DNA of 13,709 bases from Acidisphaera sp035272265 (GTDB lineage Bacteria > Pseudomonadota > Alphaproteobacteria > Acetobacterales > Acetobacteraceae), in NCBI GenBank assembly GCA_035272265.1, contig DATEQV010000200.1, positions 1 through 13,709 of the forward strand, written 5' to 3'. This document shows, one piece after another, positions 6,151 to 12,646 of the stretch (within the stretch, counting starts at the first letter, position 1; the number at the start of each line of letters is the position of its first letter). The position numbers and the translations under genes are program-made. The notes below the pieces were generated by a model, which was not told the origin of the DNA, searched no databases, and saw only the letters and a list, made by a program, of their open reading frames with translations.

Positions 6151-7743
6151 ATGACATCTTCTGGTCGAGCGACGTTCGGCGCCAGCATGCTCGCGATCGC
6201 CTCCCTGCTCGCCGCCGTCCCGTGCGCACCGGCCGCGCGCGCGCAGTCCGCGACGCCTACGACCACGACGCCCCCCACCACCGGCAAACCTCCGGCGCCG
6301 CCGCGTCACGCCTCCGCCCCCAGCCGTCCGCAGGCTGCGGCACATCCCGCCAACGCGCCTGCGATCATGACCGTGACCGCCGGGATGACCGGACCGCAGG
6401 TGCCGCGCACGCTCATGGAAGCGCTAGTCGCCACCTACCAGAACGACCCGCAGCTTCTGGCCGAGCGCGCCAAGCTGCGCGCGACGGACGAGAACGTGCC
6501 CGCGGCGCTGGCCGGCTGGCGCCCGACGGTCGTCGTCGCGGGGTCGGCGGGCTACGCCGCCGGCCAGACGATCTCGCCGCTGGGCGCCAATGGCGTCGGC
6601 AAGGCGACGGTCACGACCGGCGAAGACCGCGACCTCGCGACCGGCCAGCTGACGGTTACCCAGCCGCTCTATCGCGGCGGCCGTACCCGCGCCACCACCA
6701 ACCGGGCCGAGAACCAGGTGATGGCCGAGCGCGCCACCCTGATCTCGCAGGAACAGACGTCGTTCAACAACGCCATCACCGCCTATGTCGGGGTGATCCA
6801 GGCGCACGACATCCTGTTGCTCGACATCAACAACGAACAGGTGCTGAGCAAGCAGCTGCAAGCCACCAACGACCGCTTCCGGGTCGGCGAGATCACCCGC
6901 ACCGACGTCGCACAGGCGGAGGCGGCCCTCGCCCAGGCCACCGCGACGCGCGAGACGGCCGAAGGGCAACTGCAAACCGCGCGCGCCACCTTCGAGCGCA
7001 CGATCGGCTACCTGCCGCCGGACAATCTCGTGCCGCCGCAGCCGCTCGTCGTGCCGGTCAAGACCGAGACCGAGGCCATCACGCTGGCGGCGGCCAACAA
7101 CCCCAACGTCGTCGTCGCACTGTTCAACGATGCCGCGGCCAAGGACGCGGTGGACGTGGCCTACACCCAGCTGATGCCGCAGCTCAGCCTGCAGGGGCAG
7201 GCCTTCTACCAGGCCAACAGCCTGCAGAGGGCCACCACCCAGGAGGGCTATCAGGTCACCGCCAACCTGTCCGTCCCGCTCTATCAGGGCGGCTCGGAGT
7301 ACGCCGCCATCCGCCAGGCGCGGCAGACGCAGCAGCAGACCCGCAAGATCGTCGACGATGCGCGGCGCGCCGCCCGGCAAGCGGCGATCTCGGCGTGGGA
7401 GACGCTGATCGCGGCCCGCGCGACCATCGGCTCCACGCAAGCGGCGATCCGCGCCAACACGATCGCGCTCGAGGGCGTGGAGCGCGAGGCGATCGTCGGC
7501 AGCCGCACCACGCTCGACGTGCTGAACGCGCAGGAGGCGCTGCTGCAGTCGCAGACGACGCTGGTGCAGAACCTCGCAGCCCTGGTCACCGCGTCCTATC
7601 AGCTCGCCCTGTCGGTCGGCCGGCTGACCGCGCGCGACCTGAACCTGCCGGTGCCGCTGTACGACGAGACCGCGTATTACGAGGCGGTGCGCGACCGCTG
7701 GGCCGGCACCGGCGACTACGCGACCGGCCAGCCAGGCCGATGA
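6151..7743 (+). CDS. tolC: TolC-family outer-membrane efflux/type I secretion channel
   Basis: This 530-residue protein should form the trimeric outer-membrane channel-tunnel that works with an inner-membrane pump and adaptor in drug efflux or type I protein secretion. ATG 6151 is chosen for the near-perfect GGAGGAA at 6141-6147. An N-terminal signal peptide is clear (hydrophobic core about residues 11-24, ending PAARAQS). A Thr/Pro/Ala-rich linker follows to about residue 65. Two outer-membrane-factor repeats then begin: the first at about residue 87 (TLMEALVATYQNDPQLLAER) with the strand motif PLYRGGR at 172-178, the second with PLYQGG at 376-381. Long alanine- and glutamine-rich coiled-coil helices lie between. 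The duplicated pattern and length fit the family. No pump or adaptor gene is in the window, so the substrate is unknown. It abuts the next gene with no gap. Confidence 0.93.
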   Translation: MTSSGRATFGASMLAIASLLAAVPCAPAARAQSATPTTTTPPTTGKPPAPPRHASAPSRPQAAAHPANAPAIMTVTAGMTGPQVPRTLMEALVATYQNDPQLLAERAKLRATDENVPAALAGWRPTVVVAGSAGYAAGQTISPLGANGVGKATVTTGEDRDLATGQLTVTQPLYRGGRTRATTNRAENQVMAERATLISQEQTSFNNAITAYVGVIQAHDILLLDINNEQVLSKQLQATNDRFRVGEITRTDVAQAEAALAQATATRETAEGQLQTARATFERTIGYLPPDNLVPPQPLVVPVKTETEAITLAAANNPNVVVALFNDAAAKDAVDVAYTQLMPQLSLQGQAFYQANSLQRATTQEGYQVTANLSVPLYQGGSEYAAIRQARQTQQQTRKIVDDARRAARQAAISAWETLIAARATIGSTQAAIRANTIALEGVEREAIVGSRTTLDVLNAQEALLQSQTTLVQNLAALVTASYQLALSVGRLTARDLNLPVPLYDETAYYEAVRDRWAGTGDYATGQPGR

Positions 7744-8271
7744 ATGGACGTGACCGGCACTCAGACACCGCCGAACGACCGCGGCGCGGAGGGCACTCCG
7801 CCCGACCACTCGATGCAGGACATCCTGGCGTCGATCCGGCGAATCCTTAGCGAAGACGAGGACGCAGCTCCCGTGAGCTCCAGCACGCCCCCAGGCATGA
7901 CCTCCGCCGCCGAGCCGGCGCCGAAGGACGACATACTCGATCTCGACGCAGGATTGATGGTGAACGACATGACCGCCCAGCCGCCCGAGCTTGCCGGCCC
8001 CGTGACGCAGACGCCGCCGAGCGAGGCGGCGCCGGGGATGATCGCGCCGGAGGCCGCGCAGGCCGCCGCGACCTCGATGACCCAGCTGATGCGCGGCATC
8101 GCGGAGAACCGCATGGCCGCCGTGTCGCGCAACGGACCGACGCTGGAGGACCTCGTCAAGGAGACGATCCGGCCGCTGCTCAAGGAATGGCTCGACATCC
8201 ACCTGCCGCCGATGGTGGAGCGGCTGGTGCGGGCCGAACTCGAGCGCCTGAGCGCCCGCGTCCGCACCTGA
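7744..8271 (+). CDS. DUF2497/PopZ-like polar organising protein
   Basis: This 175-residue protein has the three-part PopZ layout. A short N-terminal helix reads SMQDILASIRRILSEDED (residues 23-40). An acidic, proline/alanine-rich disordered linker follows to about residue 130. The C-terminal helical region contains LVKETIRPLLKEWLDIHLPP and MVERLVRAELERL. In Caulobacter, PopZ forms polar condensates that anchor ParB and other polar proteins; here the same role is inferred. The ATG immediately follows the tolC stop (TGA then ATG, no spacing), so translation is probably coupled; only a weak AGGC lies upstream. In many alphaproteobacteria this gene sits between tolC and valS, but valS does not follow here. 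The similarity is in the family ends only; the linker is not conserved. Confidence 0.88.
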   Translation: MDVTGTQTPPNDRGAEGTPPDHSMQDILASIRRILSEDEDAAPVSSSTPPGMTSAAEPAPKDDILDLDAGLMVNDMTAQPPELAGPVTQTPPSEAAPGMIAPEAAQAAATSMTQLMRGIAENRMAAVSRNGPTLEDLVKETIRPLLKEWLDIHLPPMVERLVRAELERLSARVRT

Positions 8272-8371
8272 GCCGCGTCGCCTCGGCCGGGCGGGCCGGC
8301 ATGCGCCTGCGCCCCGCAACCGAACCGCGCCGGCCGACGCTTGAAGCGTGCAACCTCCGGGAGCACCGCCG

Positions 8372-8950
8372 GTGAGTACCATCGCGCCGTTCAGGATCAG
8401 CGTCTGCGGACTGGACGAGCTGCAGGGCCATTGCGAGAGCGGCGTCAGCCACGTGTTGTCGATCCTCGACCCGGACTGGCCGGTGCCGGAGGCGTTCGGC
8501 ACGTTCGGCGAGCACGCGAAGCTCGAGTTGCGCTTCCACGACGTGATCGAGACGGACCGGCCGGACATCGTCGCGCCGGACGCGACGCATGTGGCGGGCG
8601 TGCTCGCGTTCGGCCGCGACCTGCTGGCCGAGCCGGCGGCGGACGCGCACCTGCTGGTGCACTGCCACGCGGGGGTGTCGCGCTCCACCGCGTCGATGGC
8701 GTTGATCCTGGCGCAGGCGCGGCCGGATGTGCCGGGCGGCGGCATTCTGGCCGAGGTGCTGCGTATCCGCCCGCAGGCATGGCCCAACCTGCGCATCCTG
8801 GAGATCGGCGACGCGCTGCTCGGCCGCGGCGGATCGCTGGTCGCGGCGGCGACCTGCATCTATCGCGCGCAGATCGAGCGCCGCCCCTACATGGCCGATG
8901 TCATGCGCGCAGGCGGGCGAGGGCGCGAGGTGGACGCGGCAGTCGGCTAA
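8372..8950 (+). CDS. Protein-tyrosine-phosphatase-like protein (dual-specificity type)
   Basis: This 192-residue cytoplasmic protein has the cysteine-phosphatase signature HCHAGVSRSTASMAL, with catalytic Cys98 and Arg104 in the C-x5-R loop and the preceding His97. A FHDVIETD segment about 40 residues upstream may supply the general acid Asp. It resembles a family of predicted tyrosine phosphatases widespread in alphaproteobacteria; its substrates are unknown to me. I choose GTG 8372 because GGGAG lies at 8359-8363; an in-frame GTG at 8348 would add eight residues but has no good ribosome binding site. The gene lies 100 bases after the DUF2497 gene, on the same strand. It converges with the next minus-strand gene, sharing the last bases of both stop codons (8947-8950). 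Confidence 0.85.
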   Translation: MSTIAPFRISVCGLDELQGHCESGVSHVLSILDPDWPVPEAFGTFGEHAKLELRFHDVIETDRPDIVAPDATHVAGVLAFGRDLLAEPAADAHLLVHCHAGVSRSTASMALILAQARPDVPGGGILAEVLRIRPQAWPNLRILEIGDALLGRGGSLVAAATCIYRAQIERRPYMADVMRAGGRGREVDAAVG

Positions 8951-9501
8951 CCTGGTGCCGCCGCTGCGGGCTTGGCGTCGCCCGGCAGCACATGCTGCTG
9001 CACCACGCTGAGCGTCCACCTCTCCCCGGCGCGGTCGAAGACGAGCACGCGGTCGAAGACATCGTCCGGCCAATTGGCGATCTGGATGCCGAGCTCCGTC
9101 GTGAGCTTCGGGATGCGCTCGTGATGCCAGCAGATCAGCACCGCCGCCGCCGCGTCGACTGCCGCTGCCACCAGATCCTTCTCCTGATGCAGTGCGAAAT
9201 CCTTCCGGATCGTAAGCCCAAGACCGGCGGCGAGCGGCGTGACGGTATGCAGCGGACGTTTGCTCGGATTATCGTCGGTTGCGAGCGCCGCGAAGATCGC
9301 GCCTGGCACCGCCAATTCCGGCCGCAGAAACGCAGACACCGAGGGATTGAACAATCGGACGAGCGCACCCGCGCGTTGCCAGCCCCGGGTGGTCAGCTCG
9401 TCCTTGTCCGCCAGCCCGGCCTCGGTCACGCCGGAGATGCCGGCCTGCTGGTCGGGCCGCTCGGCGTGACGAATGATCATGACCTTCGTGCAGGTCGCCA
9501 T
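8947..9501 (-). CDS. Histidine phosphatase family protein (SixA/phosphoglycerate mutase-like)
   Basis: This 184-residue protein has the catalytic RHA signature near the N-terminus (KVMIIRHAERP, His12). It also has LTTRGWQRAGALVRLF, typical of the branch, and a second histidine region near LICWHHERIP. There is no signal peptide. Members remove phosphate from proteins (SixA), sugars or nucleotides; the substrate here cannot be read. The ATG at 9501 is chosen because the signature starts a few residues later; it lies two bases after the stop of the phospholipase D-like gene. The open frame continues upstream to 9597 but that part overlaps the neighbour's end. No strong ribosome binding site is seen, so translation is probably coupled to the upstream gene. 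The tail is alanine/proline-rich. Confidence 0.85.
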   Translation of the reverse strand: MATCTKVMIIRHAERPDQQAGISGVTEAGLADKDELTTRGWQRAGALVRLFNPSVSAFLRPELAVPGAIFAALATDDNPSKRPLHTVTPLAAGLGLTIRKDFALHQEKDLVAAAVDAAAAVLICWHHERIPKLTTELGIQIANWPDDVFDRVLVFDRAGERWTLSVVQQHVLPGDAKPAAAAPG

Positions 9502-9503
9502 GG

Positions 9504-11342
9504 TCAGGCTGCCGCCGGCTTGCCGAACCAGAAGACGAGTTCGCGCTGCCGCCGCTTGTCGTAGCCCGCGTCCGATCCGGGGGCGCCGATCTGCCACTTG
9601 TCGTCATCGGCAAGGCCTTCCCACGACGGCTTGCCGTGCTGTTCCTGCACCGACTGGCGCCAGCGATACTGGCTGTAGACCTGCATGATGTGACCCGCGT
9701 ACTGGCTCGCGAGGTCGCCGTCGCCTTCGATGAGCAGCAGGTTCTCGTCGTTCGTCCCGCTCGCCTTCGGGCCCATGTTGTGCGAGCCCGTCATCACCAC
9801 CGGCTTCTCGCCATACGGGTCGATGACGATCACCTTGCTGTGCACCATGGCAAAGGTCCTCGGCAGCTTGAGCAGTTCCGTGCGCCAGTAGGTGAACGGC
9901 CCCGGGATGTTGGCGGGCAGCACGACATCGGCATTCGCGTCGATCCGCTCGCCGCGATTGAACAGCGTGACCGGGTTCTTCGCGGTGCCGGGGTCCTGGT
10001 TCAGCACGCCCTGGATGTAAAGGTCGGGGTCGTAGTTCTGGCCGCCGGGCAAGGCGAGGTCGACGATGTCGTTGAACAGGGTGCCGCGCGGGCCGGGATT
10101 GAACATCAGGAACAGGATGCCCTCCTTCGCGCCGCGGATCATCTCGCCCGCCTGCTCGAGGTCGAGCTGGCCGTGCATCGGCGTGAACCACAGCGTCGTG
10201 CCGTCGAGCCCGCGCGCGGTGCGCGGCGTGGCGTTCGCGCTCAGCAGGCTTGCGGGCGAAGCGTCCTCGCACTCGACGAGCGTCTTCCACTGCGCCAGAT
10301 AGTCCTGCGCGAGCGCGGCGTTCTGCACCAGCACCGCGTTGTTCGCCTGGGTGCACAGCCCCGTCTTCGTCCAGTTGGTGCTGCCGGTCCACACCGCCTG
10401 CGGCGTCTGGTGCGCATCGCAGATCACCATGAACTTGTTGTGTGCGAGCGCACGCGGCGCCGTCATCCGGTCGTGCACGTCGCACATGCGCAGATCGGCC
10501 CGCGCATCCGCGTTCTCGTCATCGCCCTTGTGCTTGACGCTGCCGTTCGCCAGGACGAGATGCGCACGTTTGCCGAAGCCCTGGAGCAGCTTGATCAGCT
10601 CCGGGTCGTCGAGTTCGAACAGCGCGGCGAAGATATGGCCGTCGTCCCGGTTCGTCTCGGCGAGCAGGCCGGTCAGCTTGTCGTGCACCGGGCCGCCCAG
10701 GAAGTTGCGGATTTTGTCGCCTGGTGTCGCGATGATCGTGCGCAGCGCGTCGGACGGATGTGCCTCGGGCAGCAGCCGGGCGAGCCACTGGCTCGCGACG
10801 ATGCCGCGGTTGAAGTAGCAGGAGATCTGCCCTGCGGTTTCGGCGCCGATCTCGACGACCTCGCTCCAGTCGGACGCGTGCGCCGTGTCCTCCCGCAGCG
10901 CGCCGGCCGATCCCACCATCGGCGCGACGCGGTAGGCGACCTGATCGCCCGGATTGACCATGAAATCCGACCAAACGTATTTCTGGATCGGCCATGTCGT
11001 GGTCGGCGTGCGCGTGCCCGATGTGGCGTCCGCCTCGTTGGCGAAGCCGACCCAGCTCGACACGGTTTCGACAGCGAATCCGTCTTGCTGCCCCGTCGTC
11101 TCCGGGCTGGGTGCGCTGCCCGCGGCGCGCTTCACGCGCCGGGTCAGCGCGAACCCACGGCAACCCGGGATGAAAGGCGCACGCCATGCGAGAAACGCGC
11201 TGTCGACGCCTGGACGCACGACGAGCTGCGCCGCCGTCGCCGCGCGCGCGGTCGCAGTCGCCGGTTTCGGATGCTTTGCGGCAAGACGGGCTGCCGTCAG
11301 CGTGGTCTTCGCCCGAGAAGCGGCGCCCGGCTTGTGCTCCAC
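9504..11342 (-). CDS. Phospholipase D-like protein with two HKD motifs and N-terminal Fn3-like domain
   Basis: This 612-residue protein belongs to the phospholipase D superfamily, whose members cleave or transfer phosphodiester bonds through two HKD motifs. The first motif is HNKFMVICD (His301, Lys303); the acidic residue is one position later than in the classical HxKx4D, at 309. It is followed by WTGSTNWT. The second is classical, HSKVIVID (His501, Lys503, Asp508), followed by MTGSHNM. Residues about 38-165 look like a fibronectin type III-type beta domain (FLAWRAPF, VAYRVAPMVG). No signal peptide is visible; the first 38 residues are basic and alanine-rich. Start GTG 11342 has GGAG eight bases upstream. 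It lies downstream of tRNA-Arg on the same strand and forms a unit with the histidine phosphatase. Substrate (lipid or nucleic acid) is undetermined. Confidence 0.88.
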   Translation of the reverse strand: MEHKPGAASRAKTTLTAARLAAKHPKPATATARAATAAQLVVRPGVDSAFLAWRAPFIPGCRGFALTRRVKRAAGSAPSPETTGQQDGFAVETVSSWVGFANEADATSGTRTPTTTWPIQKYVWSDFMVNPGDQVAYRVAPMVGSAGALREDTAHASDWSEVVEIGAETAGQISCYFNRGIVASQWLARLLPEAHPSDALRTIIATPGDKIRNFLGGPVHDKLTGLLAETNRDDGHIFAALFELDDPELIKLLQGFGKRAHLVLANGSVKHKGDDENADARADLRMCDVHDRMTAPRALAHNKFMVICDAHQTPQAVWTGSTNWTKTGLCTQANNAVLVQNAALAQDYLAQWKTLVECEDASPASLLSANATPRTARGLDGTTLWFTPMHGQLDLEQAGEMIRGAKEGILFLMFNPGPRGTLFNDIVDLALPGGQNYDPDLYIQGVLNQDPGTAKNPVTLFNRGERIDANADVVLPANIPGPFTYWRTELLKLPRTFAMVHSKVIVIDPYGEKPVVMTGSHNMGPKASGTNDENLLLIEGDGDLASQYAGHIMQVYSQYRWRQSVQEQHGKPSWEGLADDDKWQIGAPGSDAGYDKRRQRELVFWFGKPAAA

Positions 11343-11472
11343 GTTGATGTCTCCGAGAAAATATTGCTGGATCGCGCCAGTCTAGCGCTGGTCCTATCGG
11401 AGTCGCAACATAATAATCCGTCGCTCGGAGTTGCGCGTCGTGACTGCACCGGGGAGACGGATCCCGGAAGCT

Positions 11473-11549
11473 TGGCGGCCCCTGCTGGACTCGAACCAGC
11501 GACCCACAGCTTAGAAGGCTGTTGCTCTATCCAACTGAGCTAAGGGGCC
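11473..11549 (-). tRNA. tRNA-Arg (anticodon TCT)
   Basis: On the minus strand the acceptor stem GGCCCCT pairs with AGGGGCC, followed by a G discriminator and an encoded CCA. The D arm is AGCTCAGTTGGATAGAGC, the anticodon stem-loop CAGCCTTCTAAGCTG has TCT in the loop, and the T arm is GCTGGTTCGAGTCCAGC. The full length is 77 bases. The phospholipase D-like gene begins 130 bases downstream on the same strand. Confidence 0.97.
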
Positions 11550-11758
11550 ATGCACGTCGCGACGGCGTGCAGCGTGCCGCGTAGCACGGGGCGCCGCGTT
11601 TTGGCAGACCACCCGCCCCCGAATCCGGCGCAGCCGCCCGGCTCACCGCCGCCCGCGTCACCACCGCCCGGTTTGCCCGCCATTTCGGCCACCACGGGCG
11701 CTTCACGGTCTTTCATAAACATTCAGCGTCGCGTGACGCACGGCGTGCTATGCTGTTC

Positions 11759-11800
11759 CGTAACGTTCCTGCGACTCGCTTCATCCCCCAGGGAGGGACC
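11759..11800 (+). promoter_or_regulatory. Leader of precursor 1, conserved with that of precursor 2
   Basis: The block starting CGTAACGTT (11759-11767), continuing through a TCGCTTC element and ending in the ribosome binding site GGGAGGG (11791-11797), recurs with small indels before the second precursor gene. A TATGCT element (11749-11754, preceded by TGC) could be an extended -10, but I find no good -35. The 251 bases between tRNA-Arg and this gene hold no other convincing gene. Confidence 0.5.
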
Positions 11801-12094
11801 ATGTCGCGCGTCCGCCGCTACAAGACCGTCCTCGCCGTGCTGCTGCCGGCCGGCGTCCTCGGGATGTCATCCGCCCTGGCCGCCGCGCCGGCCGAGCCCC
11901 AGCAGGTCACCGGCACGACACGCAGCCCGATCGCGGGAACCGGGGACGCTGCCCGCAATGCCGACGTCGCAAACCAACTCGGCGCCATCCGGCGAGCGAT
12001 GAGCGGGCTGGCCGCCGGCGACACCAAGGTCGCGGCGGTCTGGCAAAACTACGACGGCCACTGGCGCAGCTGGCACAACTGGGGTAACGGCTGA
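11801..12094 (+). CDS. grrA: RiPP precursor peptide 1, GrrA/OscA1-like, with W-x-N triplets
   Basis: This 97-residue peptide looks like the substrate of the radical SAM maturase encoded downstream. ATG 11801 follows a strong GGGAGGG. Residues 1-28 form a signal-peptide-like leader (RRY, then a hydrophobic LLPAGVLGMSSALAA with an ALA-A cleavage-like site). A flexible linker follows, then a short helix-like element VANQLGAIRRAMSGLA (56-71) that is also in precursor 2. The C-terminal core (81-97) holds four aromatic-x-x triplets: W81-Q-N83, W88-R-S90, W91-H-N93 and W94-G-N96. Aromatic-x-Asn triplets are known targets of three-residue cyclophane-forming enzymes, which link the ring to the third residue's beta carbon. 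Cross-links here are inferred. The gene is about 550 bases upstream of the maturase, with precursor 2 between. Confidence 0.82.
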   Translation: MSRVRRYKTVLAVLLPAGVLGMSSALAAAPAEPQQVTGTTRSPIAGTGDAARNADVANQLGAIRRAMSGLAAGDTKVAAVWQNYDGHWRSWHNWGNG

Positions 12095-12257
12095 TCGGAC
12101 GCGCCGTCGATGATCGTTCGTGCAGGACAGCCCGCTCTGCGCGGCGCGCGGCTAGGCGCAATCGCCGGGCGCTGTTCGCGTGCCGCGCGCCATGGTCGCG
12201 ACATCACCGTGGTTACTGAATGTCGCCGTTTTGCCCTTGAGCGGAGCCACCCCTCCG

Positions 12258-12303
12258 CGTAACGTTTGCTCAAGTCGCTTCGTAACGACCCCCGGGGGAG
12301 ACG
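12258..12303 (+). promoter_or_regulatory. Leader of precursor 2, conserved with that of precursor 1
   Basis: This carries the same CGTAACGTT block (12258-12266), then a TCGCTTC element and the ribosome binding site GGGGGAG (12294-12300). A TTGAGC / TAACGT pair with 17-base spacing overlaps the block but is weak, and its -35 is not shared with precursor 1. The conservation argues that the whole gene plus its leader was duplicated. The rest of the 209-base gap after precursor 1 shows no gene or clear terminator. Confidence 0.5.
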
Positions 12304-12624
12304 ATGCCGCACATCCGCCGCTATACGACTGCGCTTGCCGCGCTGCTGCCCGCGGGCGCGCTCGGGCTTTCGTCCGCCCTTGCCGCCACCCCCGATCAAC
12401 CCAGACAGCAGCCGCGCTCGCCCGATCCGGCGATCGCCGGCCTCGGCGACCCGACGCACGAGACCGAGGTGGCGAGCCAGCTCAAGGCGGTACGCCAGGC
12501 AATGAGCGAACTCGCCGGTCCGAAGGCCGCGGAGCAGAAGCTCGCCTGGTGGTGGTTCCGCAATTTCTGGCCGAACTTCCGCAACGCCTGGCCGAACTGG
12601 GGCAACTACTGGCGCAACTGGTAG
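12304..12624 (+). CDS. grrA: RiPP precursor peptide 2, GrrA/OscA1-like, with three tandem aromatic-x-Asn heptads
   Basis: This 106-residue paralogue of precursor 1 has a strong ribosome binding site (GGGGGAG). The leader aligns without gaps to precursor 1 over residues 1-28 (20 identical: RRY, LLPAG, SSALAA). The helix-like element VASQLKAVRQAMSELA is conserved too. The core (residues 82-106) is very different: after three tryptophans it has three tandem heptads, FRNFWPN (85-91), FRNAWPN (92-98) and WGNYWRN (99-105), and ends in Trp. Each heptad holds two aromatic-x-Asn triplets, giving six candidate cyclophane sites. The stop is 22 bases before the maturase start, so the two are probably one operon. 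Because of the leader, the product is expected to be exported after modification. Function unknown; the modification is inferred from the motif and the neighbouring enzyme. Confidence 0.85.
   Translation: MPHIRRYTTALAALLPAGALGLSSALAATPDQPRQQPRSPDPAIAGLGDPTHETEVASQLKAVRQAMSELAGPKAAEQKLAWWWFRNFWPNFRNAWPNWGNYWRNW
12556..12618 (+). repeat. Three tandem 21-bp repeats encoding the heptads of precursor 2
   Basis: The units are 12556-12576, 12577-12597 and 12598-12618. Units 1 and 2 differ at only three bases (AAT TTC versus AAC GCC at codons 3-4), while unit 3 has changed codons (TGG for TTC, TAC, CGC) but keeps both Asn codons and the central Trp. Expansion by unit duplication followed by drift explains this. 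Confidence 0.85.
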
Positions 12625-12646
12625 GTCTCCGCCAGGGCCGCGTCCC

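Noticed and set aside
6424..8859. 811-codon open frame on the minus strand across tolC and following genes
   Set aside because: It is antisense to three well-supported genes, and its arginine/glycine-rich product shows no recognisable domain.
8969..11477. Possible attachment-site repeat flanking the phospholipase D/phosphatase pair (GCTTGGCG near both ends)
   Set aside because: The match is only eight or nine bases, does not extend into the tRNA T arm, and there is no integrase nearby.
9636..11543. Long open frame (635 codons) on the plus strand across the phospholipase D-like gene
   Set aside because: It lies antisense to a gene with clear HKD motifs, has arginine/valine/alanine-rich low-complexity composition typical of GC-rich shadow frames, and runs into tRNA-Arg.
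11540..11722. Glycine-rich 60-residue minus-strand frame between tRNA-Arg and precursor 1
   Set aside because: It overlaps the tRNA 5' end by ten bases, has no ribosome binding site, and its glycine/proline content follows from GC-rich sequence.
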